This document shows positions 13,301-23,900 of a stretch of DNA of 64,000 nucleotides, one piece after another. The position numbers and the translations under genes are program-made. The stretch covers positions 94,803,228 to 94,867,227 of the forward strand of contig OY720344.1 of NCBI GenBank assembly GCA_963082975.1, in the 5' to 3' direction. This stretch comes from Labia minor. Lineage: Eukaryota; Arthropoda; Insecta; Dermaptera; Spongiphoridae. The notes under the pieces were generated by a model. It did no database searches. It had not been told where the DNA came from and saw only the letters and a list, made by a program, of their open reading frames with translations. Each line of letters opens with the position of its first letter. The first letter of the stretch is position 1.

Positions 13301-16300
13301 AAATTTTCAGATGTCCTATATGATGAACACGTGTTAGGACGAATAGGACTTTGGTTTCGTAGAGGGGGTCCGGGTTCTATGTTATTTGCAACTCTTAGTG
13401 ATTCTTCACGTAAGTAATCCCAATCTATATCATTCTAAAATATATTTGAAATTTTATTTTAAAAAATAACAATTTTTTATAATATATCTTAAATATCCCC
13501 CAATTTTTATTTATCATTGAAAATAAGATATTTTCTAAATATATTGATAAAACTGAGATATTAAGTACTTAAAAATTAAATTCCACTTTAATTAATGTAT
13601 GTATATATCAATTAATGTTAAAATTGATAATATCAACAAATTCATATAAATAATCTGCTAATCTGCAAGAAATATATAGATAAATAATTATTACTTGGTC
13701 TGTATTTGACTCATAAGAGATTTCAGATTTGGTAGTACCACAAGGTCGATTACTGTTATAATCATCAATTGATTCTTTAGACGGTGAGGGATTCAAATCC
13801 AAGAGAATGCCTAAATAAATAATATTTGAATTTCACTTTAAAATAAATTAATACATTTATGCATAATATATTTAATAAAATAAATTCTACTAAATAATGT
13901 TTTGGTTAGAAAAAAGGTTAATAAAATTAAATGAAATTAATTTTAAAACAATTAAATATCATCTTATTTAAAATTAAAATAAATCAATTAATTATGAAAT
14001 TTGTAGTAGCGTGTCAATCCTAATTAAATTATATAGAAATACATAAAAAAATAATTTAAGTATATCATTATGCAAATTAATATATAAATACATAAGATAA
14101 GACAAGCTAGGAGGAAAATAAAATATTTCTAGATGTGTATATAAATAGACATAACGTATTTATTATACATACAATTGATTGCATTATAATGTGTGCTGAC
14201 GTTAAATATATCCATTTTTTATTAGTTTTAATTCTAATGACTCTACAAAATTTCAAGGATATTTATTAGTGATGTTCATTTAAAAAAACGTAATATTTTT
14301 TAATATCTTTTAACCTAATTAAAAAGAAAAAAAGAAAATTACTAATATTTCTATTTTTCTTAAGTCGATTTATGAAAGGGAAAAGGGAATCAGATAACGG
14401 TAGGAACCATTGAAATAGAGGTGAATTTTAAGAATAAAAAGTTATATTTATTTATTTGCTATACTTTATTTAAGAGTTACAAATACAAATATAATTATTA
14501 TAAATTTTTAATAAATTTTATAAAAATATTATTATTACAATAAATAAATAATTTAAAAAAAATAGGAGTAAACATTATAATATTAATAAGATTTTTATTA
14601 CGATTTTCTTAAGAATTCATTTTTTAATAATTAATATTTGAGTCATGGTCATTCTTATCTCAACAGGTTTTTAAAAATTAATTTACCAATAGAATTAAAT
14701 TAGGTTTTAAATGATCTTTTATTTAATGTTCATATAATAATAAGAGTTAATATTCTGTCTCATTTATTTTCTATTGAATCAGTAAAATAAGTGGTTTAAA
14801 TTCTTACCACAAGGTACTATTGTAGGAGAGCGAGATCGTGGTAGAATATCTTTAGGAGAATGAATTTGTTGTGGTCCTCTTACTGAATTGCATGGTTTTT
14901 TATCAGAAAATTCTACTCGAAAATCATTAATTTCATCAATTTCTTCTATTAAATTTACAGGGGACTTGGTGTTTTCTAACATTTCAGAAACAGAAATAAT
15001 GTGTGATGCTGCATTAATCATATTTCTTCTTAAAAGATTTTCTACATCGACTCGAGTTGTATTTTCCAATTGACGAGTAGTTGGAAGCCGGGCCTAAGGA
15101 ATAAAAATAATATTAATTACTTATTAAATAAAAAATTAAAACAAATAACAAACTCATTAGTTTTAAAGTGGAAAGCCCCAAGTTTATTTTAAGTATATAT
15201 AACAGGAAACTGATAGATATTATATTTATATAAATGTTAAAAGGTCAACCATTTGAATGGAGAGCTTAATCTTCAATGATTCATCGATTATTCCTAGATC
15301 TCAAAAAATGACATTGAATGTATGAAGAGTGTATTTTGCATAATATATTAGAATGGAAATTGTGTTTCTTTTATGAATTTTAAATAAATAATGTTACTAT
15401 TATCTACTCTTGAAATAGTATGAAAACTGTAATAGTTTTTAGAATTTTTATTCTCTGGTTTGGTCTGAATTCCAACTCATACGATATTGAACATTTTCTT
15501 TCTTTTTAATATTCAAAGCCTTTTCTTTCCTTTTAATTATAAGTTTGTTTTCTTTTTTTTAATTAAATTTCCTTTAACCGTTTCTAAAGAAATATTATTA
15601 TATTCATATTCTATTTAACAAATAATTCAATAAATTATTTTTCTTCTATTTGATAAATAATAAAAGGACTATATAGATAGATCGATAGATTATAAAATAT
15701 ACATGTTGATGTCATATTAATGCTTTTATATTTTTAAGAACATTTTAAAATTGCTTGTATTTAAATGAGTAATAGAAAATCTATTTATAATATCGATGTC
15801 GCGTGAACGGGCATTCACTGAGAAAGGCCATATCAAGCGATATTGCCTAATGCGTCAATATTTATTAATTTTAAAAGTTTGTAAATCTTATTGATAATTT
15901 AACAATAGTAATTATTTTGGTGAATATTTAACGAAGGTATTATCTTACTTGAGTTGTCTCAAAGTCTATAGATACATTTTTTGGTGGTGAAACACCAAGT
16001 ATCTGCTGAGGTGAAGGCCTGGGGGAGGGACTCAGAGTAGGTATAGGCCGTTGCTTTGGTGGTAAAGACATCCATTGAGGTGTGATAAGGGTAGCCTCTA
16101 AATGCCTTTCAGTAGTAATTCCCGTTCTAAAAAAAAATTGTCAATAACAATTCAAGAAATTGAAGATAAAATAAAATAGATGTATTGTTTTAATTTTTAT
16201 TCTTACCTTTCTGCTTCTCTAATAGATGCTAATTTTGCTCTTATATTTTCAATACGTGAACCAGATGTTGGAGATTGTGATCGCATTAGAGTTTCTTTAG

Positions 16301-17199
16301 CTGTTGGCGTAAAAGGGACATTACGATACTGAGATGAAGGAGTTCTTTGTTCCATAAATTGATGAGGGGATTGTACACCTCTTTGAACACCACAACTTCC
16401 TTGAGGAGATGGTTGATATCTGGTAGGAGATTCTGGCCTAGGACGAGGCTTTATTCTTTCCCATTCTTGAAACAATAAGTCATTACAATTTAGATAAAAG
16501 TAAATTACTAAAGAAAACTTAAAACAGGGGTGGTCAACCCAAATGACCTCGCGTTACACTTTGGAAGAGCATCATAGCTCCGCGGGACATATATAAAATT
16601 ATATTATATAAAGAATTTTTTTTTAATAAATTGGTATTCACTATTTGAAACATTTGAAAGTAAATATAATTTGTAAAAGTGTGATGAATCTAACAGATCA
16701 CAAATATTGTTACCGCGAGTTGGCTACTCCTAACTTAAAGGGAATTGAAGCAATACATGTTTCTACTTTCAGTAAAGAGTGGTTGGTTACCTTCTAAAAA
16801 TTCTTGAGGGTATTTAATTGGAGTATCATGCCAAGTGGATGAATCATAAGGATTACAAGTCCCAGGTGGAAATAATCCCTTTGGATTTTCAGTAAGAGAT
16901 TGTTCTTTTAAGAGACCCCTTCTTCCTGGTAAATTAAACTTTTTAGAAGTAGGTTCGTCTGTACGTCGTGGGACATTAGTTGGAGGTTTTAGATTTCGAC
17001 TCTTCGGTGGAGCTCGAAGACCACTTGTTCCAGTAGTATTTTCTCTAGACATTTTTGCATAATTTGGATTTATTTTTGGAGAACGCATTGGCCCCATTGC
17101 TTCGCCACAAGGCTTTGCTGTTCCAGGAGGAGGAGGCCGAGAAGTCATCCTTGGTTTCGATCTTACTGGTTGAGGTCGAGGATTTTGTCGGTTCGCCAT
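7354..17199 (-). CDS. 830-residue proline/serine-rich protein, 13 exons, unrecognised
   Basis: Exons in transcript order: 16791-17199, 16207-16465, 15949-16126, 14808-15093, 13695-13810, 13117-13434, 12821-12937, 8678-8839, 8398-8577, 8166-8318, 7895-8006, 7716-7781 and 7354-7490. All junctions keep phase and the total is 831 codons including the stop. Residues 1-250 are rich in Pro, Arg and Ser, with repeated SP and TP pairs typical of disordered phosphoprotein. A conserved-looking block follows (HDTPIKYPQEFLEEWERIKP, near residue 130). The middle has acidic segments with repeated DxDWxxL motifs (NDIDWDYL in exon 6, DMDLDWERL in exon 7). Exons 8-10 give a helical stretch (LTTEQIEQIMREYRMQKL, then MQIRASLIKMNQRYKAF). 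The C-terminal 70 residues are aromatic-rich (NKPYWFPGYYMALPWTDN). The start ATG lies six bases after a good acceptor (CTTTAG before 17204), so a 5' UTR exon probably exists. I do not recognise the family. A scaffold or cytoskeletal role would be a guess. Confidence 0.8.
9227..9300 (-). repeat. tRNA-derived segment (SINE-like or pseudo-tRNA)
   Basis: The minus strand has a perfect T-arm (CCGGG-TTCAAGT-CCCGG), a D-arm-like hairpin (CAGCG-TGAGT-CGCTG) and a CTCATAT loop between them. No acceptor stem pairs, so it is not a working tRNA. It lies directly beside the dispersed repeat starting near 9340 and is probably part of it. Confidence 0.45.
9340..10330. repeat. Dispersed repeat, copy 1
   Basis: The copy shares long blocks with 23160-24640, for example around 9590-9860 against 23440-23710 (the AATAAAATATTTTGATCACA region and a GTGTTTTATGAAG block) and 10165-10205 against 24422-24462. 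It begins with GGTTTTTGTCTGCCCATTGC, as in the 3320 copy. There is no protein. It is likely a non-autonomous Helitron-like element within the long intron of the 13-exon gene. Confidence 0.6.
10527..11733. mobile_element. Non-autonomous hAT element with poly-G tract
   Basis: Terminal inverted repeats CATTGGCGCAACCA and, at the other end, CAGTGGCACAATCA (reverse complement) are of the CAGTGGCG hAT type. The flanking 8-bp duplications are ATTACTAC at 10519-10526 and AATACTAC at 11734-11741, with one mismatch. A run of 14 G starts at 10541, followed by GTGCATGGGTGCATATGCAC. The interior (10640-11000) carries a Helitron-like block that also occurs, inverted, at 39540-39745. It has no transposase and inserted into another repeat whose halves lie at 10410-10526 and 11734-11870. 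Confidence 0.75.
11734..12025. repeat. Right half of a split dispersed repeat
   Basis: Bases 11742-11870 continue the repeat interrupted at 10526, and together they match 39330-39560. Bases 11960-12025 (CATACAGACTTTTAACCAAATA and after) resemble 4965-5000, the region just before the Helitron-like end at 5031. Confidence 0.5.
12026..12478 (+). repeat. 226-bp tandem duplication carrying an exon-like segment
   Basis: Unit 1 is 12026-12251 and unit 2 is 12252-12478. They are nearly identical, both beginning TTCGGCTCTCTTTGCAC and ending TCGGTAGG. Differences are a few substitutions and 1-2 base indels. The duplication lies in the 4 kb intron (8840-12820) of the minus-strand 13-exon gene. Confidence 0.9.
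12142..12542 (+). CDS. Duplicated 35-codon exon pair plus short terminal exon, tentative
   Basis: Each tandem unit holds a segment bounded by TTTCAG and TCG|GTAGG (12142-12246 and 12369-12473). Each is exactly 105 bases and open in only one frame (LSVD-S/M-DAHLD, then GILMTARN and HSKERKITKS). A third acceptor (TTTTTAG, 12530) leads to GACATGATATAA, which would end the protein. The phases agree throughout (0-0). No upstream exon was firmly found. The third exon of the small gene at 5814-6518 also ends in phase 0, so alternative 3' exons of that gene are possible but unproven. Protein family not recognised. Confidence 0.4.
13811..14807. other. Intron of the 13-exon gene, nothing recognised
   Basis: AT-rich intron sequence with no repeat end, open exon or RNA seen. 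The same applies to 15094-15948 of the same gene. Confidence 0.5.
16525..16732. mobile_element. hAT MITE in an intron
   Basis: A 208-bp element with ends CAGGGGTGGTCAACC and, reversed, TAGGAGTAGCCAACTCGCG, flanked by 8-bp duplications ACTTAAAA (16517-16524) and ACTTAAAG (16733-16740). It has no coding capacity and lies between the first two coding exons of the 13-exon gene. Confidence 0.8.
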
Positions 17200-17204
17200 G
17201 ATAC

Positions 17205-19040
17205 CTAAAGCTAGAAAAAAGGAACTGGGCGCAAGGGCAAAGGAACATATACAAGTTTAACAAAAAGAATTCATTGAAGCAGAGTAGTCCATTTCTGAAA
17301 TGTTTACAGAACAAGAATTTTAAATATATATATAGACATATATAAAGAAAAAATGAATGTTGCCAAGAGACTATTGAAATTGTTGAATTAAATAATATTA
17401 TAATTAAAATTTTTTATTTTATTATTAATATTAAGCATTTAATTTAATATATATATAAGCAAAATCTAAAATATCAACTTTTATAAACACTATTACACCA
17501 TTAATGTATATTTATATAAATATATATATATTTATATAAATATATAAGTAATAAGTAAAGATTAAAATAAATTCTTTTTTTTAATAATTTTTTTAAGAAA
17601 TAACTATATTGTTCATAAATAATATATTTGAAAACTTCACTTTGGTTTTATTATATAATTAAATCTCTAGAACATTATAAAATTATATTTGCTTTTTTGA
17701 ATAATTTAAAATAAAAAAAAAAATTAAATTAAAATAAGGAAATAAAAAATATATAGATATAGATTTTTTTTGATTATTGAATATTTTTTAATTATTATTG
17801 TTCTTTCCTTAAGGTTCCCTTCAAAAATATCTCTTTCAATATACATAACAAACAATTCTTTCGAAACAAATTTTACAATTTTTACATGGATTTTACAATT
17901 ATAAATGTTTAGTTGATGTTCGAGAATAAAAAATGAAACATCAGCTCTTTATTTACACCTTTACTATTCAAGATTTTTTCATTCATCGCGGAATACATCG
18001 ACACCTCAAAAGCTATATGAAAAAAAAAGAAAAGTTAATAAAAAAATCATAATCAAATAAGCTCTTTGCAAGGATAATTTGTTTTATATCTAGAACTAGA
18101 TAGACAAATGTAGTTATTTATTTATTTTTTAACTTTCTTATTTTTTTTAATAAAGTTAATCGTTTTTATCGAATGAACTTTATCAAATTCAAGAAAGTTA
18201 CAATCACAGCCGATACTTTTTAAAAAAAAAATTTTGCAAAGACAACTTAAGAGGTGAAAGATTGAATATGAGACCCGACCATTGGAGTATTATTTTGGGA
18301 AAATGAAATATTATGATAATAATGATAATAATAATAATTATAATACTATTTTTATAAAAATGAGTCATTATATTATTATATATAATATATAAAAAAAATT
18401 ACTTAAAATAAGGGCAAAATCTAGAAAAATAAACTTTATATGAAAAAAAAAATTATAAAAAAAAAAACAATTATAAAAATATATACTGCATGTTTAAAAT
18501 TTCTTAAAAATATATGATTGAAAAAAAAGTAAAAATACATATAAAATATAAATATTCATAAAATAAATAAAAAAAAATCAAGGTTATCGTCGGTAAAAGA
18601 TATGACTTATGACGCGACGATGACATCATATAGAAATGGGATTGAAAGAGATAATAATGGCCGGGTCTCTCTTTAATGAATTAAATTGATAATGTATATA
18701 CTCGAATATACGTATATAATATATGTACGTATAAAAAATGAATCTCGAACATTCATTTAAAAATTCCAGCTCTGGAATTATTCTCCAATCGTATGAGAAT
18801 ATTATTTATTTTTTATTACATGATTAGATGCTGGCCTTTATCATATCCATTATAAAGTTTGAAATTAATTTGTCAAATTCTTAATTTTCTTTAATGTTCT
18901 TTTTTCTTTGTGATGATAAAAGTGAATATTTTTTTTAATTTTTAAGACTGGGAAGAGGGGGTGTTTAAGACCTGTAAAATGAAAAATACTCGAGCTAATG
19001 CATTTTTCTATTTTTTTTTAATCATTATTTGTGTCTTTTA
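17205..19040. other. Intergenic AT-rich stretch
   Basis: Lies upstream of the 13-exon gene and downstream of mitoferrin. Bases 17205-17330 probably hold the 5' UTR or promoter of the former, since a short open stretch with a splice acceptor ends at 17205. The rest is simple AT-rich DNA. No gene was recognised. Confidence 0.5.
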
Positions 19041-19043
19041 ATT

Positions 19044-19240
19044 AGAGCTCTTTGAGTTCCTGGGAGCCTTGTGAGGGCCTTGAACCCTGCAGACAGTGCT
19101 CGCACTAATCAAAGGTCCATCCTCGAAAAGGAACAACACCCCCGGGCAATGCCCGGTTATAAACAAAACACAGCACCGTTTCAACATAAGGGGCTTTGAA
19201 GGTGTGTAAAAGGGCGCTCATAGTGAGGGTGATCCTAAAA
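19044..19240. other. GC-rich island with several hairpins
   Basis: An abrupt GC-rich segment in AT-rich DNA. Inverted repeats within it: AGGG-CCTTGAA-CCCT (19073), GTGC-TC-GCAC (19097), CCGGGC-AAT-GCCCGG (19142), CACC..TTCAA/TTGAAGGTG (19174-19205) and CTCA-TAG-TGAG (19217). On the minus strand it also has a 38-codon open run without homology known to me. It could be a structured RNA, a transposon fragment or a 3' UTR piece of mitoferrin. Confidence 0.4.
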
Positions 19241-19546
19241 GTTATTAAGATCTCATAGATACTAGATATTAATTCTAGAATAACATAATATAAATCAACC
19301 TTAAGATGAAATCTACGTTTTTATTTTTATTATATAGATATATCAAATTTTAATCAATTTTTGGATAATTCTAAAAATACTTGTTTTTTTTTATTCTAAA
19401 TAATAGATAAATTTAAAAAAAAGACTAGGATTGAAATGACCAAACCGCTTCTGATAATGATTTATATTTTTTTTTTCAGAATTATGATAGTTTAAAATGA
19501 TATAAATATATAATAAAAGATTTTTATAAGATTGATTAGATTAATT

Positions 19547-20941
19547 TCAACTATGTGAAATATCAAGGATGGCAATTGGAGGAGATGGAGGGCTTCGCAC
19601 TGTTGAATTAGATGTTGAAGAGGAACATGAAGAATTGGATGTACAACTTGCCTCTTTAGTTTGGGCCTCCATCGAGGCTTTTCCAACAACGCCAAATTGT
19701 AAATTTATATTTGATGAGTAATCCTCGTGATTAGTAAGAATAAATTTAAATAATTCGTAAAGTGACCAACAAATAGCAGTGCTAGGCATTTGATAAATAA
19801 CTCGGGCTTGAATTCCGCGAAAATAGCCCGCTGGCCCAGCCATCATATATACGGCTCGGAATGCTTCTATAAGCCCTGTTGTTCTTGCGGATTGGGTATT
19901 GAGTACTGTCTTACACACATCTAAAGGGGTTGTAATGGCGGCTGCTAATGCACCTGCAAGTGCACCGCTCACCATATGAGCGCCCGGATTATATACCCTT
20001 GTAGGGTTAGTTAAATTTTGTAGAAATTCATAGGTCATAAAATGGATAGCTTGAAAGGGCACATTCATTGTTAACTGCGTGGTGTAGCTTCGATAGAAGG
20101 CAGCCAGACCCTCCGCTTTGTAGATATTGGCAAGGCAATCCAGTGAAGATTTAAATGGTGAGTTAATCATCTGTAGTCGTTGCTTGACCACTAAAGAATA
20201 GTAACAAATCAATTGGTAAGGCAAGAAATTGTAGAGAGGAAGAAGGAGGCCCAGTAGAGGAAAATTATTATTTAGTAAATAGTAAATATAATCATAAACA
20301 GTACTCACACATATATTCAGATATCTCCTATATATAGAAAATAAAATGACAAGTTAAATAAATTAAATTAAAAAAATTGAAAAATAACAATTTTTCTTCT
20401 ATTATAAATTATATAAAGATAAAATAATCACAAATAAATATAAATTTAAAAGTTGATTTTATACTACTCATAAATTTTGAATTATTATAAAAAATGAGTT
20501 TTTATTTCATTTCATATTTTCACATTTTTTTAAAATTAATGTTTTTTTTTTTAATAAAACTCAGTGATTTAAAACTAAAATACATAATTTTGGATTTAAT
20601 TATAAAATTAAAACTATATTTGTTGAGTATATAGATTTTAAAGTAATATTTATATTTATTGTAATTTTTGTGTCTAATTTATATATTTAATTTATAAATA
20701 ATGTAATGTTTATATAATATGATTTATAGTTTCAATAAAAGAACTCTTAAAAGGTTAGTAAATATGATTATAATAAATCTTTTTATCTTAAATATTTTCT
20801 TTGTTTATAAGGAAGGGGCCTCTCCTTCATTTTCGGCTTAATTATTTGCAATCCAGCTTTGAAGGTCAACTGGAAGCGTTCTGTTCGTCATGACTTTGAA
20901 CAATTCCATTTTAAGTGCATCATAGTAATATATTATAGCTT

Positions 20942-20976
<35 letters not shown>

Positions 20977-23900
20977 AGACCATATATTGAATTCAAATGT
21001 AATAACATATTAATTATTTAAAAGTGATTATTATAAAAATAACGATTTAAATTTATCTAGGAAACTTATAAATACCTAAAATAATTTGAATTTTTCTATC
21101 GAAAATAAAATTAGAAATTTTTTGTGACAAGAAAAGAAATATAGAAGAAATATATATATATAGTAAATTAAAATAATTAAATAAGAGATTATAATATTTA
21201 TTTATTTAATATTTAATAACTTATGATGTTCAAATATTTGATTGAAATTAGATATCAAAATCGATCTTTATAAAAATTAAGAAATTTAAATTTTGCATAT
21301 GATGTTAAATAAATAAAAAAAAATAAAGATATTTATAGATAATTATAATAACAAATTTGCCAAAATAATTTTTTAATCTAGATATTTAATGAAATATTTT
21401 TTCTTTATTTCTTTATAAAATTTTTTATCAAATTTACACTATTAAAGAAATTATTAGTTATTTAATCCGGATTTATTTTATTGGGTGAATATTTAATCAG
21501 AAATATTTTATGATAACCGATCTAGATAATATAGTATTTAACGAATTACTGTTATTTATTTATACCATAACTTACCTTCTGCAGGATTCATTACACCATC
21601 ATGAAGCAAAGTTGCTACACAGCCAGCAGCACCTTAAAAATATAAAAAATACTTACTAAAAAAAAAGAAATTAATACTATTCTAAAAATAGTTACAAATT
21701 TAGTCTTAATTTAAAAAGAATATAGTATTTAATGAATTACTATATCCATCTCAAATGAAGCTGATAGAAATATTAGATATATTTTTATATTATTTAGAAT
21801 GGACTCTAATTAATTACAAAAATATTAGTTTTTGTGTAATATGAAATATATCAAAAGTATATATTAATATAAGTAACATAAAAAACTGAAACATTTTAAT
21901 CTCTTAAGGATTTAGATAAATCATATAAAGACTAAGATATAGTTTCTAAGAATATCAAAGAAGTAAAAATTTAGAGAAATGTAATATTCTAATAATTATA
22001 TATACATATATATACTTTATTACATAAGTAAAAAATAATCATTATTTTGAAGTGATAATGCCAATATAAAAAATAGAAATAAACATATAGTAATGTATTA
22101 ATGATATGCAATTATTCCAAATAATTTCTTGGAAATTAATAAAAATTCATTAGAAATTAAACGATAAAATATATTTCTATATTATATTCATATTTATATT
22201 TATTATCGAGTAAATATATATATTTAAGTAATAGATATTCAATGTTATTGGAAATATATATTTAGCTATAATATTTCTTAAGATACCCTTTTTTACAAAT
22301 GAACCACACACAAGATTAACGATATTCAAATAATATTGACCTGATATATTTTTAAAGTTTAAATAAATAAGATAAGAGTTCTAAAATACAAAAATTTCAA
22401 TATTGAAACGCATGCCAATAAATATATATATTAAAAAAAAATGATTTCCATTTTATGTTAATTTATTGTAATTTTCTATGACTATTATTTTTATTTAATA
22501 AATTAAAAAAAACTTAGATAAGGTATAATTTATAAATTTTGAATTAAATATATTTTTCATCCTTGAGGGATTTTTCAATTGAACTTTAAATAAAATTTAT
22601 TATTATTGTAAATGATAATGTATGCATGTATAGAAAATAAATTTTATTTAGTTGTGTTTTAATTAAAGTTAAGAACTTGTAATTTTTAAATTTATACCCT
22701 TTATTTATGCTGATAACCCATTGGTTAGTTTAAATGAGGGAAGGGAAAAATATTTATAATTTTATTATAGTTTGGAAAACTATATATATATATATATATA
22801 TATAAATAGAGAGAGAGAGAGATATTTATATATACATTTTTACTGCTAAAAAAAACTAGTAAAAGATACTAAATATTATTTATATAATAGATAACAAAAT
22901 TATAATAATTTGTCGAGAGATGAAAGGTATATAATCAAATAATTTGACATAATGTAATAATCTGAGGTTATCTAATTGAATAGTTATTATCATTTTTCAA
23001 AGTTTAAAAATGTAGAAATTCAAAAATTACATAATTTAATGATTCAAAAAAATATGCCGATATGCCAGTTAAATAAGGTCTATTTATCTCTACGTGATCC
23101 TAAATAGTTTTTGGCTGTAGTTCCTACTGGTCTCATTCATTCAAGCTAATTAATTCAAAAGTGAATTTAGAATCATGTCTGTCTGGAAAATATTGATGTA
23201 ATAGACTCAAAATTGGCTGAACCGATTTCTATGAAATTACACCACAATATTCTTAGGAAGTAGGTACCTCTATTTTAACGTAGGCTTTACATTTTATTAA
23301 TATCTAATCAATAACGGTAGAAATTATTTTTTAAAATTTATTCGTGGCTCACTGAAAAAGTCGATTTATTTTACACAATGAATATAAAATTAATAATTCT
23401 AGAAATTCCCAAACAAAGAATAATTATATTTAAATTTTTATTTTAATTAATTTAATAAAATATTTAGATCATATTTATCTTAAATTAGTTTTTATTTATT
23501 TTTAATATATTTGAATATTTCTTCTTTTCTATTTAAAAGTGAAGGATAAAAATTTTATCTTTGTCTAATAAAAAAATCAGAAATTATTTTTTTAGTGTTT
23601 TATGAAGACAAAAATATTTTCAAAAATATCAATTAAAATGACTAAATTATATTATCTTTGTTTTTAGTTTAATTACTCAGTTATTAATTACAACTATATT
23701 TGAAGTCCAAAAATGATTTATAAAAATTCAAATATGATTTTTTAGAAAAAATTTTAAATTGAGTAAATTTTTTAAATTTGTTTTAAATCCAAATTATTAT
23801 ATTCTATTATAATTTATTAATAGGTTTCTTTTTTTTATAATTTATTTTTAATAAATTCTCTTTTTTGATGTGATAATAATAAAAAATAATATTAATTTGT

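Noticed and set aside
13151-13417. 88-codon plus-strand frame
   Set aside because: Antisense shadow of exon 6 of the 13-exon gene, which has splice and phase support.
19079-19102. tRNA B-box-like GGTTCAAGGCC in the GC-rich island
   Set aside because: No A box, acceptor stem or anticodon arm accompanies it, so a tRNA call is not supported.
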